This document shows, one piece after another, positions 16,763 through 24,893 of a stretch of 64,000 nucleotides of DNA. Position 1 is the stretch's first letter. The number at the start of each line of letters is the position of its first letter. The notes below the pieces were generated by a model. It was not told the DNA's origin. It ran no database searches and saw nothing but the letters and a program-made list of their open reading frames with translations. This DNA is from Acidaminobacter sp. JC074 (lineage in GTDB: Bacteria; Bacillota; Clostridia; Peptostreptococcales; Acidaminobacteraceae): the NCBI RefSeq assembly GCF_022496765.1, contig NZ_VANV01000026.1:1-64000 (forward strand). Direction: 5' to 3'. The position numbers and the translations under genes are program-made.

Positions 16763-17200
16763 ATGAAGCAATACACTTGGCATTTAGATAGATTAACAGC
16801 ATTAATGGTAGGACTGACAAATGTTCTTTTAACCCTTTACCTTTCCATTAGGTTTTTAACAGATACTTACTTTTTTAAAACACAATTTGGTTTTATCTTG
16901 CAAGGGATGGGCCTAGTGGTCTTATTGGTCGGACTTGTTGCAGGAGCCATTTATTTAAACTATCAGTTTATCAGAAAAAATCATACTGCAAGATTGATCT
17001 TATCTTTAGGAGAAACCATCTGTTTGGCCTGCATCCTGAGAAATATCTTTATTGGGCATATGTATTTTGGTTTTGGATTTTCGGCATATATAAGAAATCT
17101 ACTCGCCTTTGCAGTTATGTCAGCAGTCATTTATCATACCATGTTTTCAAGTCAGATTCAGGCTTATTTTCAAGAAAAAAAGAGCCGAGGCTCTAATTAA
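16763..17200 (+). CDS. Four-helix membrane protein of unknown function
   Basis: This 145-residue protein has about four transmembrane segments and a short basic C-terminal tail. No conserved family motif is recognised. A TTTACA box (about 16710) with a TAGAAT box (16732-16737) gives a plausible promoter, and AGGAGAA the ribosome binding site. Its last eight bases overlap the end of the convergent apbE gene, so the two transcripts would be complementary there. Confidence 0.65.
   Translation: MKQYTWHLDRLTALMVGLTNVLLTLYLSIRFLTDTYFFKTQFGFILQGMGLVVLLVGLVAGAIYLNYQFIRKNHTARLILSLGETICLACILRNIFIGHMYFGFGFSAYIRNLLAFAVMSAVIYHTMFSSQIQAYFQEKKSRGSN
17181..17194. terminator. Short hairpin at the convergent gene overlap
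   Basis: AGAGC and GCTCT (17181-17185 and 17190-17194) form a 5-bp stem with a CGAG loop, preceded on the plus strand by an A-rich run. It could act as a weak terminator for the minus-strand apbE transcript, where that A-run becomes a T-run. Confidence 0.45.
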
Positions 17201-18203
17201 AAGTGAGTGTATATTGATCATCTAGAAGTTCTAGATGGTCTTTTAAGTTTTTGGATACAATGGCCTCATGATCCTTAGTAATAACAATGATATCAATGCC
17301 TAAAGAATCCGCAAGTTCGAATGCCTTTTCAGTACCTAGGTTAAAACAAGCTGTTGATAATGCATCACCATCCAGACTTTGATCTGAAATGATTGTCACA
17401 CTTAGCAGATTGTTGTCCATAGGATAACCGGTAAATGGATCAAAAATATGATGATAAATTTGACCTTGATCTTCTAAGAATCTCTCGTAAACACCAGAAG
17501 TGACGATGGACTTGTTTTGTAAAGATAATTTAAGGATGGCATCTGCTCTTTCAAGTTCAGGGTGTCTTATACCAATTTGCCAATCTTCATCTTCAGGATT
17601 AGATCCTAATGCATAGACATTGCCACCTAAGTTGATAAGGGCCTTTTCAATCTGGTTGTTTTTAAGTAGGTTTACAATTTGATCTGTGATATAACCTTTT
17701 GCTATGCCGCCTAAATCTATGGATGTACCTGACTTTAAAAGTACCTCATTGTTTTGATAAAGAATGTGTTTGTAGCTTACATTTTTTAGTGCATCTTGAA
17801 TGGCTTCATCACTCGGAACATTTGGATTGTCACCACCGATGTCCCAAAGTTCGACAATGGGGTTGATGGTGATATCAAAATAACCATCAGAAAGCTCGCT
17901 ATATTGAACGGATGAATGTATCAGAGAAAAGGTTTCTTCATCAACAGTTAATCTGCCTGATTCATTAAGCTTAGAGATATCAGAAGTTGGTATATTTCTG
18001 CTAAAGAGATTATCATACTTTAAGATTAAATCAGAGATATCTTGAAAGACTTGTTCATTGTCTTCGTAAAGCGTGATATCGATGACTGTACCTAAATAAT
18101 AATAAGTTTTGGAAACTGGCTCTGAAGGTGATGATAGAACACTTACAATGATAAATCCAATGATAACAATGGATGATAATACATAGATTATTTTATTTTT
18201 CAT
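17193..18203 (-). CDS. apbE: FAD:protein FMN transferase (ApbE)
   Basis: This 336-residue protein has an N-terminal membrane anchor and all the main ApbE signatures: GGIAKGYITDQIV, LINLGGNVYALG, HHIFDPFTGYP and SLDGDALSTACFNLG. ApbE attaches FMN to a Thr of redox proteins such as the Rnf and Nqr subunits. It acts on the outer side of the membrane. The start follows AAAGGAGAG. The divergently transcribed NusG_II gene (18277) is often linked to apbE in Clostridia, together with a Gx transporter gene that is here 37 kb away. Confidence 0.92.
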   Translation of the reverse strand: MKNKIIYVLSSIVIIGFIIVSVLSSPSEPVSKTYYYLGTVIDITLYEDNEQVFQDISDLILKYDNLFSRNIPTSDISKLNESGRLTVDEETFSLIHSSVQYSELSDGYFDITINPIVELWDIGGDNPNVPSDEAIQDALKNVSYKHILYQNNEVLLKSGTSIDLGGIAKGYITDQIVNLLKNNQIEKALINLGGNVYALGSNPEDEDWQIGIRHPELERADAILKLSLQNKSIVTSGVYERFLEDQGQIYHHIFDPFTGYPMDNNLLSVTIISDQSLDGDALSTACFNLGTEKAFELADSLGIDIIVITKDHEAIVSKNLKDHLELLDDQYTLTFN

Positions 18204-18276
18204 TTTTCTCTCCTTTGATGATATTTTTGATTATAACACAATTATTTATGTTAAAATAGGTTTGAAAGAGGTGCGT

Positions 18277-18645
18277 ATGAAACGTGGAGATATAAAAGTG
18301 ATTATCATAATCCTGATAGGAGTTGTCCTGTCTTATGGTTATGCATTTTTTATGGGCTTATCAAATGATGATAAGATTGTCAGAATCACAAGGGACCAAA
18401 CGGTCTTACATGAGTTTAAAATTGATGAATCTTATATGAATACCCTTGTATTAGAAGAAAATGACCACTTCAATATCGTTGAGATTAGTGGTGGTGAAGT
18501 GTGGATGAAAGAAGCCAATTGTCCTAACCAAGTTTGCGTGAGACACCAGCCTATCAGCATACCAGGCGAAAGTATTATTTGCATACCCCATAAGCTTGTA
18601 ATAGAGATTATTGGTCAAAAAACAATAGATGTGATGGTGGATTAG
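18277..18645 (+). CDS. NusG domain II-containing membrane protein
   Basis: This protein has 122 residues from ATG 18277 behind GAGGTG; an upstream in-frame TTG has no site. It starts with a single transmembrane segment and then a small beta-barrel-like NusG_II domain containing ANCPNQVCV and the GESIICIPHKLVIEI stretch. The domain is exported or membrane-linked, with cysteines that may form a disulfide. Its job is unknown, but genes of this type sit with apbE and Gx transporters. It may be the first gene of the pxpABC unit that starts ten bases later. Confidence 0.85.
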   Translation: MKRGDIKVIIIILIGVVLSYGYAFFMGLSNDDKIVRITRDQTVLHEFKIDESYMNTLVLEENDHFNIVEISGGEVWMKEANCPNQVCVRHQPISIPGESIICIPHKLVIEIIGQKTIDVMVD

Positions 18646-18655
18646 TGGAGGCATT

Positions 18656-19411
18656 ATGAAAATCGATTTAAATTGTGATTTAGGTGAGAGTTTTGGTCAT
18701 TACTCAATAGGTAATGATGAGGAAATAATGAATTATGTGTCATCGGTAAACATAGCCTGTGGCTTCCATGCTGGTGATCCCGAGATTATGGAAAAAACAG
18801 TTAAGTTGGCTATAAAGAAGGGGGTTTCCATTGGTGCACACCCCGGTTATCCTGACCTACAAGGTTTTGGCAGAAGACCTATTACAATGAGTCATCAAGC
18901 TTTAAGAAGTATGATGATCTATCAAATAGGTGCCTTAAAGGCTTTTGTGGAAACGTATGGCGGTAAACTTGTTCATGTAAAACCACATGGGGCACTTTAC
19001 AATCTGGCTTCTAAAGATTATGATGTAGCACTCACCCTGGCAAAAGCCATTTATGATGTGGACAAGAACTTAGTCTTTATGGGGCTTGCTGGTTCTGAAA
19101 TGATAAGAGCAGGCGAGGAAGTAGGCATAAAGGTCTGCAGGGAAACATTTGCAGACAGACGCTATACTGAAGAATTAAAATTGGTTCCAAGAGGCACTGA
19201 GGGTGCTGTGATTGAAAAAATTGAAGACAGCGTCAACCAATGTCTTCATATGATCAAAGAGAATAAAATTATAACAATAGATGGTAAAGAAAAAATTATG
19301 TCTGGAGACAGTATTTGTATTCACGGCGACAACAAACATGGCTTAGAAGTGGTAAAATCATTATTAGATTCTTTTAAAGATAATAATATTGAAGTAGGAG
19401 CCGTGAAATGA
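18656..19411 (+). CDS. pxpA: 5-oxoprolinase subunit A (LamB/YcsF family)
   Basis: This 251-residue protein shows the YcsF signatures DLNCDLGESFG, CGFHAGDP and VKPHGALYN. With PxpB and PxpC it forms the bacterial ATP-dependent 5-oxoprolinase that opens pyroglutamate to glutamate, a metabolite-repair activity. It acts in the cytoplasm. The start follows GTGGAGG. Its stop overlaps the pxpB start (ATGA), a classic coupled arrangement, and the three genes are in the usual A-B-C order. Confidence 0.93.
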   Translation: MKIDLNCDLGESFGHYSIGNDEEIMNYVSSVNIACGFHAGDPEIMEKTVKLAIKKGVSIGAHPGYPDLQGFGRRPITMSHQALRSMMIYQIGALKAFVETYGGKLVHVKPHGALYNLASKDYDVALTLAKAIYDVDKNLVFMGLAGSEMIRAGEEVGIKVCRETFADRRYTEELKLVPRGTEGAVIEKIEDSVNQCLHMIKENKIITIDGKEKIMSGDSICIHGDNKHGLEVVKSLLDSFKDNNIEVGAVK

Positions 19412-20100
19412 ATATTAGCCCAGTAAATGAAGAAAGTATCTTAATTCGATTTTCTCATGATATTTCTGAAGAAATCCACTTAAGAATTAAGAGTATGTAT
19501 ATGCAGATATTAGAGCTTGAAGGTGTTTTATCTGTTGTACCATCTTATAACTCGATCATGATTTATTATGATCTATTAAAGACAGACTATGAGTCGCTAA
19601 AGGCAAGGGTATTAGATTTTGAATCTTCCCCTTTAGATTATGATAAAAAGATTGTTGTGAGGATTCCTGTATGTTATGATTTAGGACTTGATTTAGAACG
19701 TGTGTCGAAGCATACTGGCTTATCTCTTGAAGAGGTCATCGAAAGCCATTCATCTAGGGACTATCTTATTTACATGATCGGTTTTACCCCTGGTTTTCCT
19801 TATCTAGGTGGCATGGATGAAAGACTGACAACACCGAGACTAGAAGTACCAAGAACCAAAATTCAAGCGGGTTCTGTTGGTATAGGTGGCAAGCAGACAG
19901 GCATATACCCACTTGCAACACCAGGTGGTTGGAACATCATTGGCAAAACACCTTTAAAGCTGTATGATCAAGCTCATTCAAAGACCCTTTTGAAAATGGG
20001 GCAATATGTTAGATTTGTTCCGATTAGTCAGGATGAATACCATAGAATTGAAAAAGCTGTTCAAATGGATGCTTATGAAATCGAGGTGGTATCATGTTAG
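19408..20100 (+). CDS. pxpB: 5-oxoprolinase subunit B (KipI family)
   Basis: This 230-residue protein has the KipI/PxpB landmarks GFTPGFPYLGGMDERL, TPRLEVPR and QTGIYPLATPGGWNIIG. In Bacillus the homologue KipI was first studied as an inhibitor of the sporulation kinase KinA, but the conserved role is as a subunit of 5-oxoprolinase. It overlaps pxpA by four bases and pxpC by seven. A TAGGAG site precedes the start. Confidence 0.93.
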   Translation: MNISPVNEESILIRFSHDISEEIHLRIKSMYMQILELEGVLSVVPSYNSIMIYYDLLKTDYESLKARVLDFESSPLDYDKKIVVRIPVCYDLGLDLERVSKHTGLSLEEVIESHSSRDYLIYMIGFTPGFPYLGGMDERLTTPRLEVPRTKIQAGSVGIGGKQTGIYPLATPGGWNIIGKTPLKLYDQAHSKTLLKMGQYVRFVPISQDEYHRIEKAVQMDAYEIEVVSC

Positions 20101-21068
20101 GATTCACGGTGAAACAAGCTGGATTGTTGTCGACTTTTCAAGATAAAGGCCGTTTGGGCTACCAGAGTGAAGGCATGCCTATTTGTGGTGCTATGGACCA
20201 AGAAGCGATGATTCTAGCCAACAAGCTTGTAGGCAAAGATCACGGCCCTGTATTGGAGATGACCTTTATGGGGTCCAGTATAGAGTTTAAGAAGGAGATG
20301 GCCATTGCGATAACTGGTGCAGACATGCAAGCTCAACTTAACAATAGAGCCTTAAATATGTACCAAACCCTTTATGTTAAATCGGGGGATATATTGTCCT
20401 TTAAAGGTCTTATGAGCGGTTTTAGAACTTACATAGCCTTTTCAGATATATTAGAACTGGAAGAAGTTTATGCTTCTCAATCAACTTATCTTAAAATTGC
20501 TGCTGGCGGTTATAAGGGAAGAAAGCTTGAAGCAGGTGACGACATTCATGTGAAAGCTTGTGAGCTTCCTAAGTTTGGTAAAGTGGTAAAACTTCATAGA
20601 AAAGATCAAATCAGAGTTTTACTAGGCTATGAATGTGATGACTTTAAATCACCTCAAGACCTATTTAAACATACATACAAGGTTACCAACGACTTGGACC
20701 GTATGGGGATAAGGTTAGAAGGTGGGGCTTTAGAACATAAAGAAGGTGCAGATATCATTTCAAGTCCTATCATTCCTGGGGCTATACAAGTACCTAAGAG
20801 TGGTCAGCCTATGGTCATGTTAAGAGATGCACAAACCATTGGTGGCTATACACGAGTGGGGACGGTTATTTCATGCGACTTAGACAAATTGGCTCAAAAA
20901 AAGCCAGGTGATACAGTTTGCTTTGAAGCAGTCACTTTAGAAGAGGCTGTTAAAATAAAAAAAGAATGGTTAAAAGCTTTAAACGAAATTTGTTTGGCAG
21001 ATGATAGAAGACATTTTTCGGTCTCTGTAGCCGGCACCACCTACGATGTTTATGTGGAGGAAATCTAG
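20094..21068 (+). CDS. pxpC: 5-oxoprolinase subunit C (KipA family)
   Basis: This 324-residue protein carries the biotin-dependent-carboxylase-like KipA motifs: STFQDKGRLGYQSEGMP and CGAMDQEAMILANKLVG near the N-terminus, DRMGIRLEG, then GAIQVPKSGQPMVML and DAQTIGGY. It completes the PxpABC complex with the preceding genes. GAGGTGG precedes its ATG, and its stop shares a base with the next GTG start, so translation is coupled. Confidence 0.93.
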   Translation: MLGFTVKQAGLLSTFQDKGRLGYQSEGMPICGAMDQEAMILANKLVGKDHGPVLEMTFMGSSIEFKKEMAIAITGADMQAQLNNRALNMYQTLYVKSGDILSFKGLMSGFRTYIAFSDILELEEVYASQSTYLKIAAGGYKGRKLEAGDDIHVKACELPKFGKVVKLHRKDQIRVLLGYECDDFKSPQDLFKHTYKVTNDLDRMGIRLEGGALEHKEGADIISSPIIPGAIQVPKSGQPMVMLRDAQTIGGYTRVGTVISCDLDKLAQKKPGDTVCFEAVTLEEAVKIKKEWLKALNEICLADDRRHFSVSVAGTTYDVYVEEI

Positions 21069-21583
21069 TGGGAATATTGTTTTATTTACTTATATTATTC
21101 GCAAAGATCATTGAAGTTTCTTTGATGACTTTAAGAATTGTGTTTATTACCAGAGGGGAAAGAAAAATTGGGGCCCTAGTAGCCTTTGTAGAAGTAACCC
21201 TTTGGATATTTATTGTGACCTTTGTTATGAATGATTTGATGGCAGATCCTTTTAAGGCTGTATTTTACGCCCTTGGTTTTGCAATCGGTAACTACCTGGG
21301 CAGTGTGCTTGAAGAAAAAATCGGTATTGGTCTTTCTCAGGTGCAAATCATTGTTAAAAAGGAACACGGTCCCTTACTAGCCAAGGAGTTAAGAGACGAG
21401 CAATATGCTGTTACAGTGGTTCATGGCGAGGGTAGAAATCTAGAGAGAAATATTCTTTTTATGTATGTAAAGAGAAAACGCGTCAAACACTTATTGGAAA
21501 TTGTGAAAGAAAAGCAAGAAAATGCTGTTATTACAGTCATGGATACTAAACCCCTTTATGGTGGTTATGGGATTAGGAAATAA
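21068..21583 (+). CDS. UPF0316 membrane protein (DUF5698 plus DUF2179)
   Basis: This 171-residue protein starts at a GTG with GGAGGAAAT upstream. The N-terminal half has about three transmembrane segments, including TLRIVFITRGERKIGA, which is typical of UPF0316 (DUF5698). A cytosolic DUF2179-like domain (about 95-165) follows, of the kind found in DUF2179/YitT proteins. The substrate is unknown. It overlaps pxpC by one base and the dinB start by one base, so it appears to be in the same operon. Confidence 0.85.
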   Translation: MGILFYLLILFAKIIEVSLMTLRIVFITRGERKIGALVAFVEVTLWIFIVTFVMNDLMADPFKAVFYALGFAIGNYLGSVLEEKIGIGLSQVQIIVKKEHGPLLAKELRDEQYAVTVVHGEGRNLERNILFMYVKRKRVKHLLEIVKEKQENAVITVMDTKPLYGGYGIRK

Positions 21584-22635
21584 TGAGAAAAATCTTACAT
21601 GTGGATATGGATGCCTTCTTTGCATCAGTAGAACAACTTGACCATCCTGAGTTAAGAGGCAAACCTGTTATTGTCGGAGGCTCTTCTGACAGAGGGGTTG
21701 TGGCGACATGTTCTTATGAAGCTAGAAAATATGGGATTCATTCTGCACAACCGACTTATATGGCAAAAAAGCTTTGTCCAAACGCTATTTTTGTCTCTGG
21801 CAATCACAGCAGATATTCTGAGGTGAGTAAACAGATTTTTGATATCTTATACTCTATTTGTGATAAGGTTCAGGTGGTTTCGATTGATGAAGCCTATCTG
21901 GATGTCACTGATTTGTTTTATTCACCAACTTACATTGCCAAATATATAAAAAAACGTGTAAAGGAAGAGATTGGTCTAACCCTATCAGTCGGCATTTCTT
22001 ATAACAAGTTTCTGGCTAAACTGGCTTCAGACTGGAACAAGCCTGATGGTATTATGGAGATTAGTGAAGCCATGATACCTGATATTCTTAGACCGCTAGC
22101 TATAAGAAAGGTTCATGGCCTTGGAAAGAAATCTGTTGAAAAGCTTAATAAGATAGGTATATTTACAATAGATGATATGCTTAAGTACGATAAGGCTTTC
22201 TATGAAAGTTTTATGGGTAAGTTTGGTGCTGAGATATATGACCGTATACACGGTATAGACGATCGTGAGGTTCATGTGTCCTCAGGAGAAAGAAAGTCTA
22301 TTGGAACTGAAAATACCTTGAGAGAAGATACGGATGATGTTAAAGAGCTCAAGGGTTACTTATCTGGTTTTGCTGAAAAGATAGAAAAAAGTTTGACTAA
22401 AAAACATGTGTCTGTAAAGACGGTCACCATAAAACTAAAGACACATGATTTTCAGCTCCATACACGTTCTAAAACCCTGACCTATTTTATCTACAAATAT
22501 AAGGACATAGAGCAAGTGGCACATGACCTTTTAGATGAATATCAACTTGAAACCAAAGTGAGATTAATTGGTCTGACAGTATCTAACTTTGAAGACCGTG
22601 AACAAGAACAACTCACTTTTTTTGAAAATATATGA
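21583..22635 (+). CDS. dinB: DNA polymerase IV (Y-family translesion polymerase)
   Basis: This 350-residue protein is the usual DinB length. The N-terminal HVDMDAFFASVEQ includes the first metal-binding Asp and the bulky steric-gate position. VVSIDEAYLDVTD carries the catalytic Asp-Glu pair, VGISYNKFLAKLAS is the palm motif, and an HhH segment VHGLGKKSVEKL follows. The C-terminal QLTFFEN is a beta-clamp-binding motif. It would perform error-prone translesion synthesis. It is directly coupled to the UPF0316 gene, with no separate SOS box that I can see nearby. Confidence 0.95.
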   Translation: MRKILHVDMDAFFASVEQLDHPELRGKPVIVGGSSDRGVVATCSYEARKYGIHSAQPTYMAKKLCPNAIFVSGNHSRYSEVSKQIFDILYSICDKVQVVSIDEAYLDVTDLFYSPTYIAKYIKKRVKEEIGLTLSVGISYNKFLAKLASDWNKPDGIMEISEAMIPDILRPLAIRKVHGLGKKSVEKLNKIGIFTIDDMLKYDKAFYESFMGKFGAEIYDRIHGIDDREVHVSSGERKSIGTENTLREDTDDVKELKGYLSGFAEKIEKSLTKKHVSVKTVTIKLKTHDFQLHTRSKTLTYFIYKYKDIEQVAHDLLDEYQLETKVRLIGLTVSNFEDREQEQLTFFENI

Positions 22636-22674
22636 ACTTTTTGATGAAAAAATAAGAATTGAAAGGAGAGGTAT

Positions 22675-22989
22675 ATGTTATTGGTTAATACAAATGAAAT
22701 TCCTGGAAAAGAGATTAAAGAAGTGATTGGTCTTGTAAGAGGTTCTACCATTCAATCCAAGCATATTGGTAAAGATTTTATGGCTGGCCTGAAGACCATT
22801 GTTGGTGGAGAAATCAGTGAATATACTGAGATGCTTGAAAATGCTAGACAAGTTGCCTTAGGACGTATGATCAAGGATGCTGAAAATCAAGGAGCTGACG
22901 CCATTGTTAATATTCGTTTTGCAACCTCTGCAATCATGCAGGGAGCTGCTGAGCTTCTGGTATATGGTACAGCTGTAAAAGTAGAATAG
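22675..22989 (+). CDS. YbjQ/UPF0145 family protein
   Basis: This 104-residue protein is a standard single-domain YbjQ-type (heavy-metal-binding-like) protein with VRGSTIQSKHIG, GGEISEYTEML and GADAIVNIRF. Homologues form homopentamers of uncertain role. The AAAGGAGAGG site fixes the start. It lies 39 bases after dinB, so it may be the last gene of the pxp-dinB transcript, but no promoter between them was identified. Confidence 0.85.
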   Translation: MLLVNTNEIPGKEIKEVIGLVRGSTIQSKHIGKDFMAGLKTIVGGEISEYTEMLENARQVALGRMIKDAENQGADAIVNIRFATSAIMQGAAELLVYGTAVKVE

Positions 22990-22991
22990 TT

Positions 22992-23019
22992 TTGATTTAA
23001 ACCTTTCATTTGCTATAAT
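22992..23019 (+). promoter_or_regulatory. Promoter for the 23042 gene
   Basis: TTGATT (22992-22997) and TATAAT (23014-23019) are spaced by 16 bases, and TGC before the -10 makes it an extended -10. The position fits the start codon at 23042. Confidence 0.65.
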
Positions 23020-23041
23020 AAGCGTATGGAGGGTTTATTTT

Positions 23042-23494
23042 ATGTTTGTAGATATAAATAATAGAATTGATAGACTGATTGATAAACTAGATGATGTAGA
23101 AGTAAGAAGACTGCAGCTGGAGTATTTAAAAACTGTAGCTGAAAGGCTAGAGAGAGAATCTGGGTCTTGTGAAAAATGTTCTTATCTAAAAGAAGATTTA
23201 CAGGATGCTTTAAATATCATTGAAAAGGCTGAGGAAATCAAGGAAAGTCATCGAAGGGCTTACAATACTAGAATAAAGACCATCATCAGCCATTTTAGAA
23301 AGGTCCATAATCTAAAGTCCAAGTCCCATTATGAAACCCAGTACAGTCAAATGGGACTTTTAGGCGGTATAATAGCAGGGATTTGGTTCTTTGATTACTT
23401 GGTCCTTATGTTAGCCATTATCTTAACTGGGCCGATTATTGGTAGGTTTATTGGTAAAATAAGAGACAAGAATAATCATGAAGATTTAATATAG
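23042..23494 (+). CDS. Coiled-coil membrane protein of unknown function
   Basis: This 150-residue protein has a long charged helical or coiled-coil region in the first 95 residues, including a CEKC pair. A hydrophobic C-terminal region follows (about 103-138) with glycine-rich segments (GLLGGIIAGI, ILTGPIIGRFIG) suggesting a transmembrane hairpin. No family is recognised. GGAGGG precedes the ATG. A bidirectional terminator hairpin overlaps its stop codon. Confidence 0.65.
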   Translation: MFVDINNRIDRLIDKLDDVEVRRLQLEYLKTVAERLERESGSCEKCSYLKEDLQDALNIIEKAEEIKESHRRAYNTRIKTIISHFRKVHNLKSKSHYETQYSQMGLLGGIIAGIWFFDYLVLMLAIILTGPIIGRFIGKIRDKNNHEDLI

Positions 23495-23511
23495 GCAGCT
23501 TAGCTGCCTAT
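23491..23511. terminator. Bidirectional hairpin between convergent genes
   Basis: ATAGGCAGC and GCTGCCTAT (23491-23499 and 23503-23511) form a perfect 9-bp stem with a TTA loop overlapping the stop codon of the plus-strand gene. The flanking sequence is T-rich on the plus side. Confidence 0.7.
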
Positions 23512-24254
23512 TTCCATACTCTATTAAAAGCCTGAATGTCACTGATTAAGGTTTGTCTGTAAGTATCACAGTGGCTCATTAGAAGTTCGATGTTATGATG
23601 ACACTCTAAATCAATGTCATTCATATAAGTTAAAGGTATATGTTGAAAAGAGTCATGTTCATGATGTAAGTGAACATACCTAACTTTTTCAAGAAATTGC
23701 TCATGGGGTGCTGTTTGGTAGTTTTTACAGTCATGGCTCATATCCAAGCATATGCTGAGTCTAGGGTGGTCAAAATCATTGACAATTTTCAGTATATCTT
23801 GTCTGTTGCTAATAGGGAAATGCTTTTGTTGTGTTTCTAAATGCAAGTTAAAATCCAGTCTTTTCTGTTCAATAAAGTTTAAGAGTAGATCAAGCCCCTG
23901 TCGGGTTTTTTCTATAGCTTTATTTTTATCGCTGACAAATTGACAGCCGTGAACAATAATAGACGGGGTTTTTACGCTATATTGACGTAGTGATTCTATA
24001 ATTGAAAAAAATTTGGTATAATCACTTTTGTAATGTTCACATGAGAAATCGTATTTACCAGGTGTCACAAAATAAGGAACATGAAAATGATGTTCGGTGA
24101 CCCTATCTACGATTTTTTTATAGGTCTTTAGATCTAAGAGTTTTTCATCAGGTGCAAGCTCAATGGCATCAAATGGTGGTAAATCATAAAAAAAGGCTTC
24201 AAGTGACATTTTAGCTAGTATTTTTTCATCAAATGTAAAACCGAGTGTTTTCAT
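23508..24254 (-). CDS. Sugar phosphate isomerase/epimerase-like TIM-barrel protein
   Basis: This 248-residue protein has the AP-endonuclease-2-like TIM-barrel layout, with IIVHGCQF, NLHLETQ, LSICLDMSHD and VRYVHLHHEHD providing likely metal ligands. It is more diverged from textbook isomerases than the 8040 gene. AAAGGAGAT supports the start. The substrate is unknown. It is divergently oriented to the folate cluster that starts 69 bases away. Confidence 0.7.
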   Translation of the reverse strand: MKTLGFTFDEKILAKMSLEAFFYDLPPFDAIELAPDEKLLDLKTYKKIVDRVTEHHFHVPYFVTPGKYDFSCEHYKSDYTKFFSIIESLRQYSVKTPSIIVHGCQFVSDKNKAIEKTRQGLDLLLNFIEQKRLDFNLHLETQQKHFPISNRQDILKIVNDFDHPRLSICLDMSHDCKNYQTAPHEQFLEKVRYVHLHHEHDSFQHIPLTYMNDIDLECHHNIELLMSHCDTYRQTLISDIQAFNRVWK

Positions 24255-24323
24255 AAATATCTCCTTTATGGTGCTATGAACAGTTTATCCTAATCAGGCC
24301 ATAAAGGGAAGAAGGAGTTTTTA

Positions 24324-24893
24324 ATGATATTAATGATCGATAATTACGATTCTTTTGTTTATAATCTGGTTCAGTATCTTCGTGTCCTTCACGAAGAAGT
24401 CGTTGTTTATCGTAATGATCAAATAACTGTAGACCAAATAAGACAGATGGATCCCTCTTTAATTGTTTTATCACCAGGTCCATGTACACCTAATGAATCA
24501 GGGGTTTGTTTGGACATCTTAAATCAATTAAAGGAAGAATACAAGATACTAGGGATATGTCTAGGTTTTCAGGCAATGGCTCAGGTATTTGGGGGCAAGA
24601 TTGTAAAAGCACCAGAACCAGTTCATGGTAAGGTCTTTCCAATCATTCATAATAACCGAGGTTTATTTAAAGGCTTAAACAATCCATTAAAGGTAACGAG
24701 ATACCATTCTCTAATGGTAGACCCAGATTCTTTGCCTGACTGTTTTGAGATTACTTCTCATACCAAAGAAGGCATTATCATGGGCATCAGACATAAAAAA
24801 TATCCAATGGCAGGGGTACAATTTCACCCAGAAGCCATCCTAACGGAACAAGGCCATGAACTATTAGATAATTTCATTAGAGGTGACAGATGA
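24324..24893 (+). CDS. pabA: Aminodeoxychorismate synthase glutamine amidotransferase subunit
   Basis: This 189-residue class-I glutamine amidotransferase carries the catalytic Cys 79 in GICLGFQ and the His-Glu pair in GVQFHPEAIL. The oxyanion-type LSPGPCTP segment is also present. It supplies ammonia to PabB. PabA and TrpG are near-identical in motifs, but the neighbours (pabB with PIKGT, pabC, folEPBK) point to p-aminobenzoate synthesis for folate. AGAAGGAG precedes the start, and a 4-base overlap with pabB couples translation. Confidence 0.92.
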   Translation: MILMIDNYDSFVYNLVQYLRVLHEEVVVYRNDQITVDQIRQMDPSLIVLSPGPCTPNESGVCLDILNQLKEEYKILGICLGFQAMAQVFGGKIVKAPEPVHGKVFPIIHNNRGLFKGLNNPLKVTRYHSLMVDPDSLPDCFEITSHTKEGIIMGIRHKKYPMAGVQFHPEAILTEQGHELLDNFIRGDR

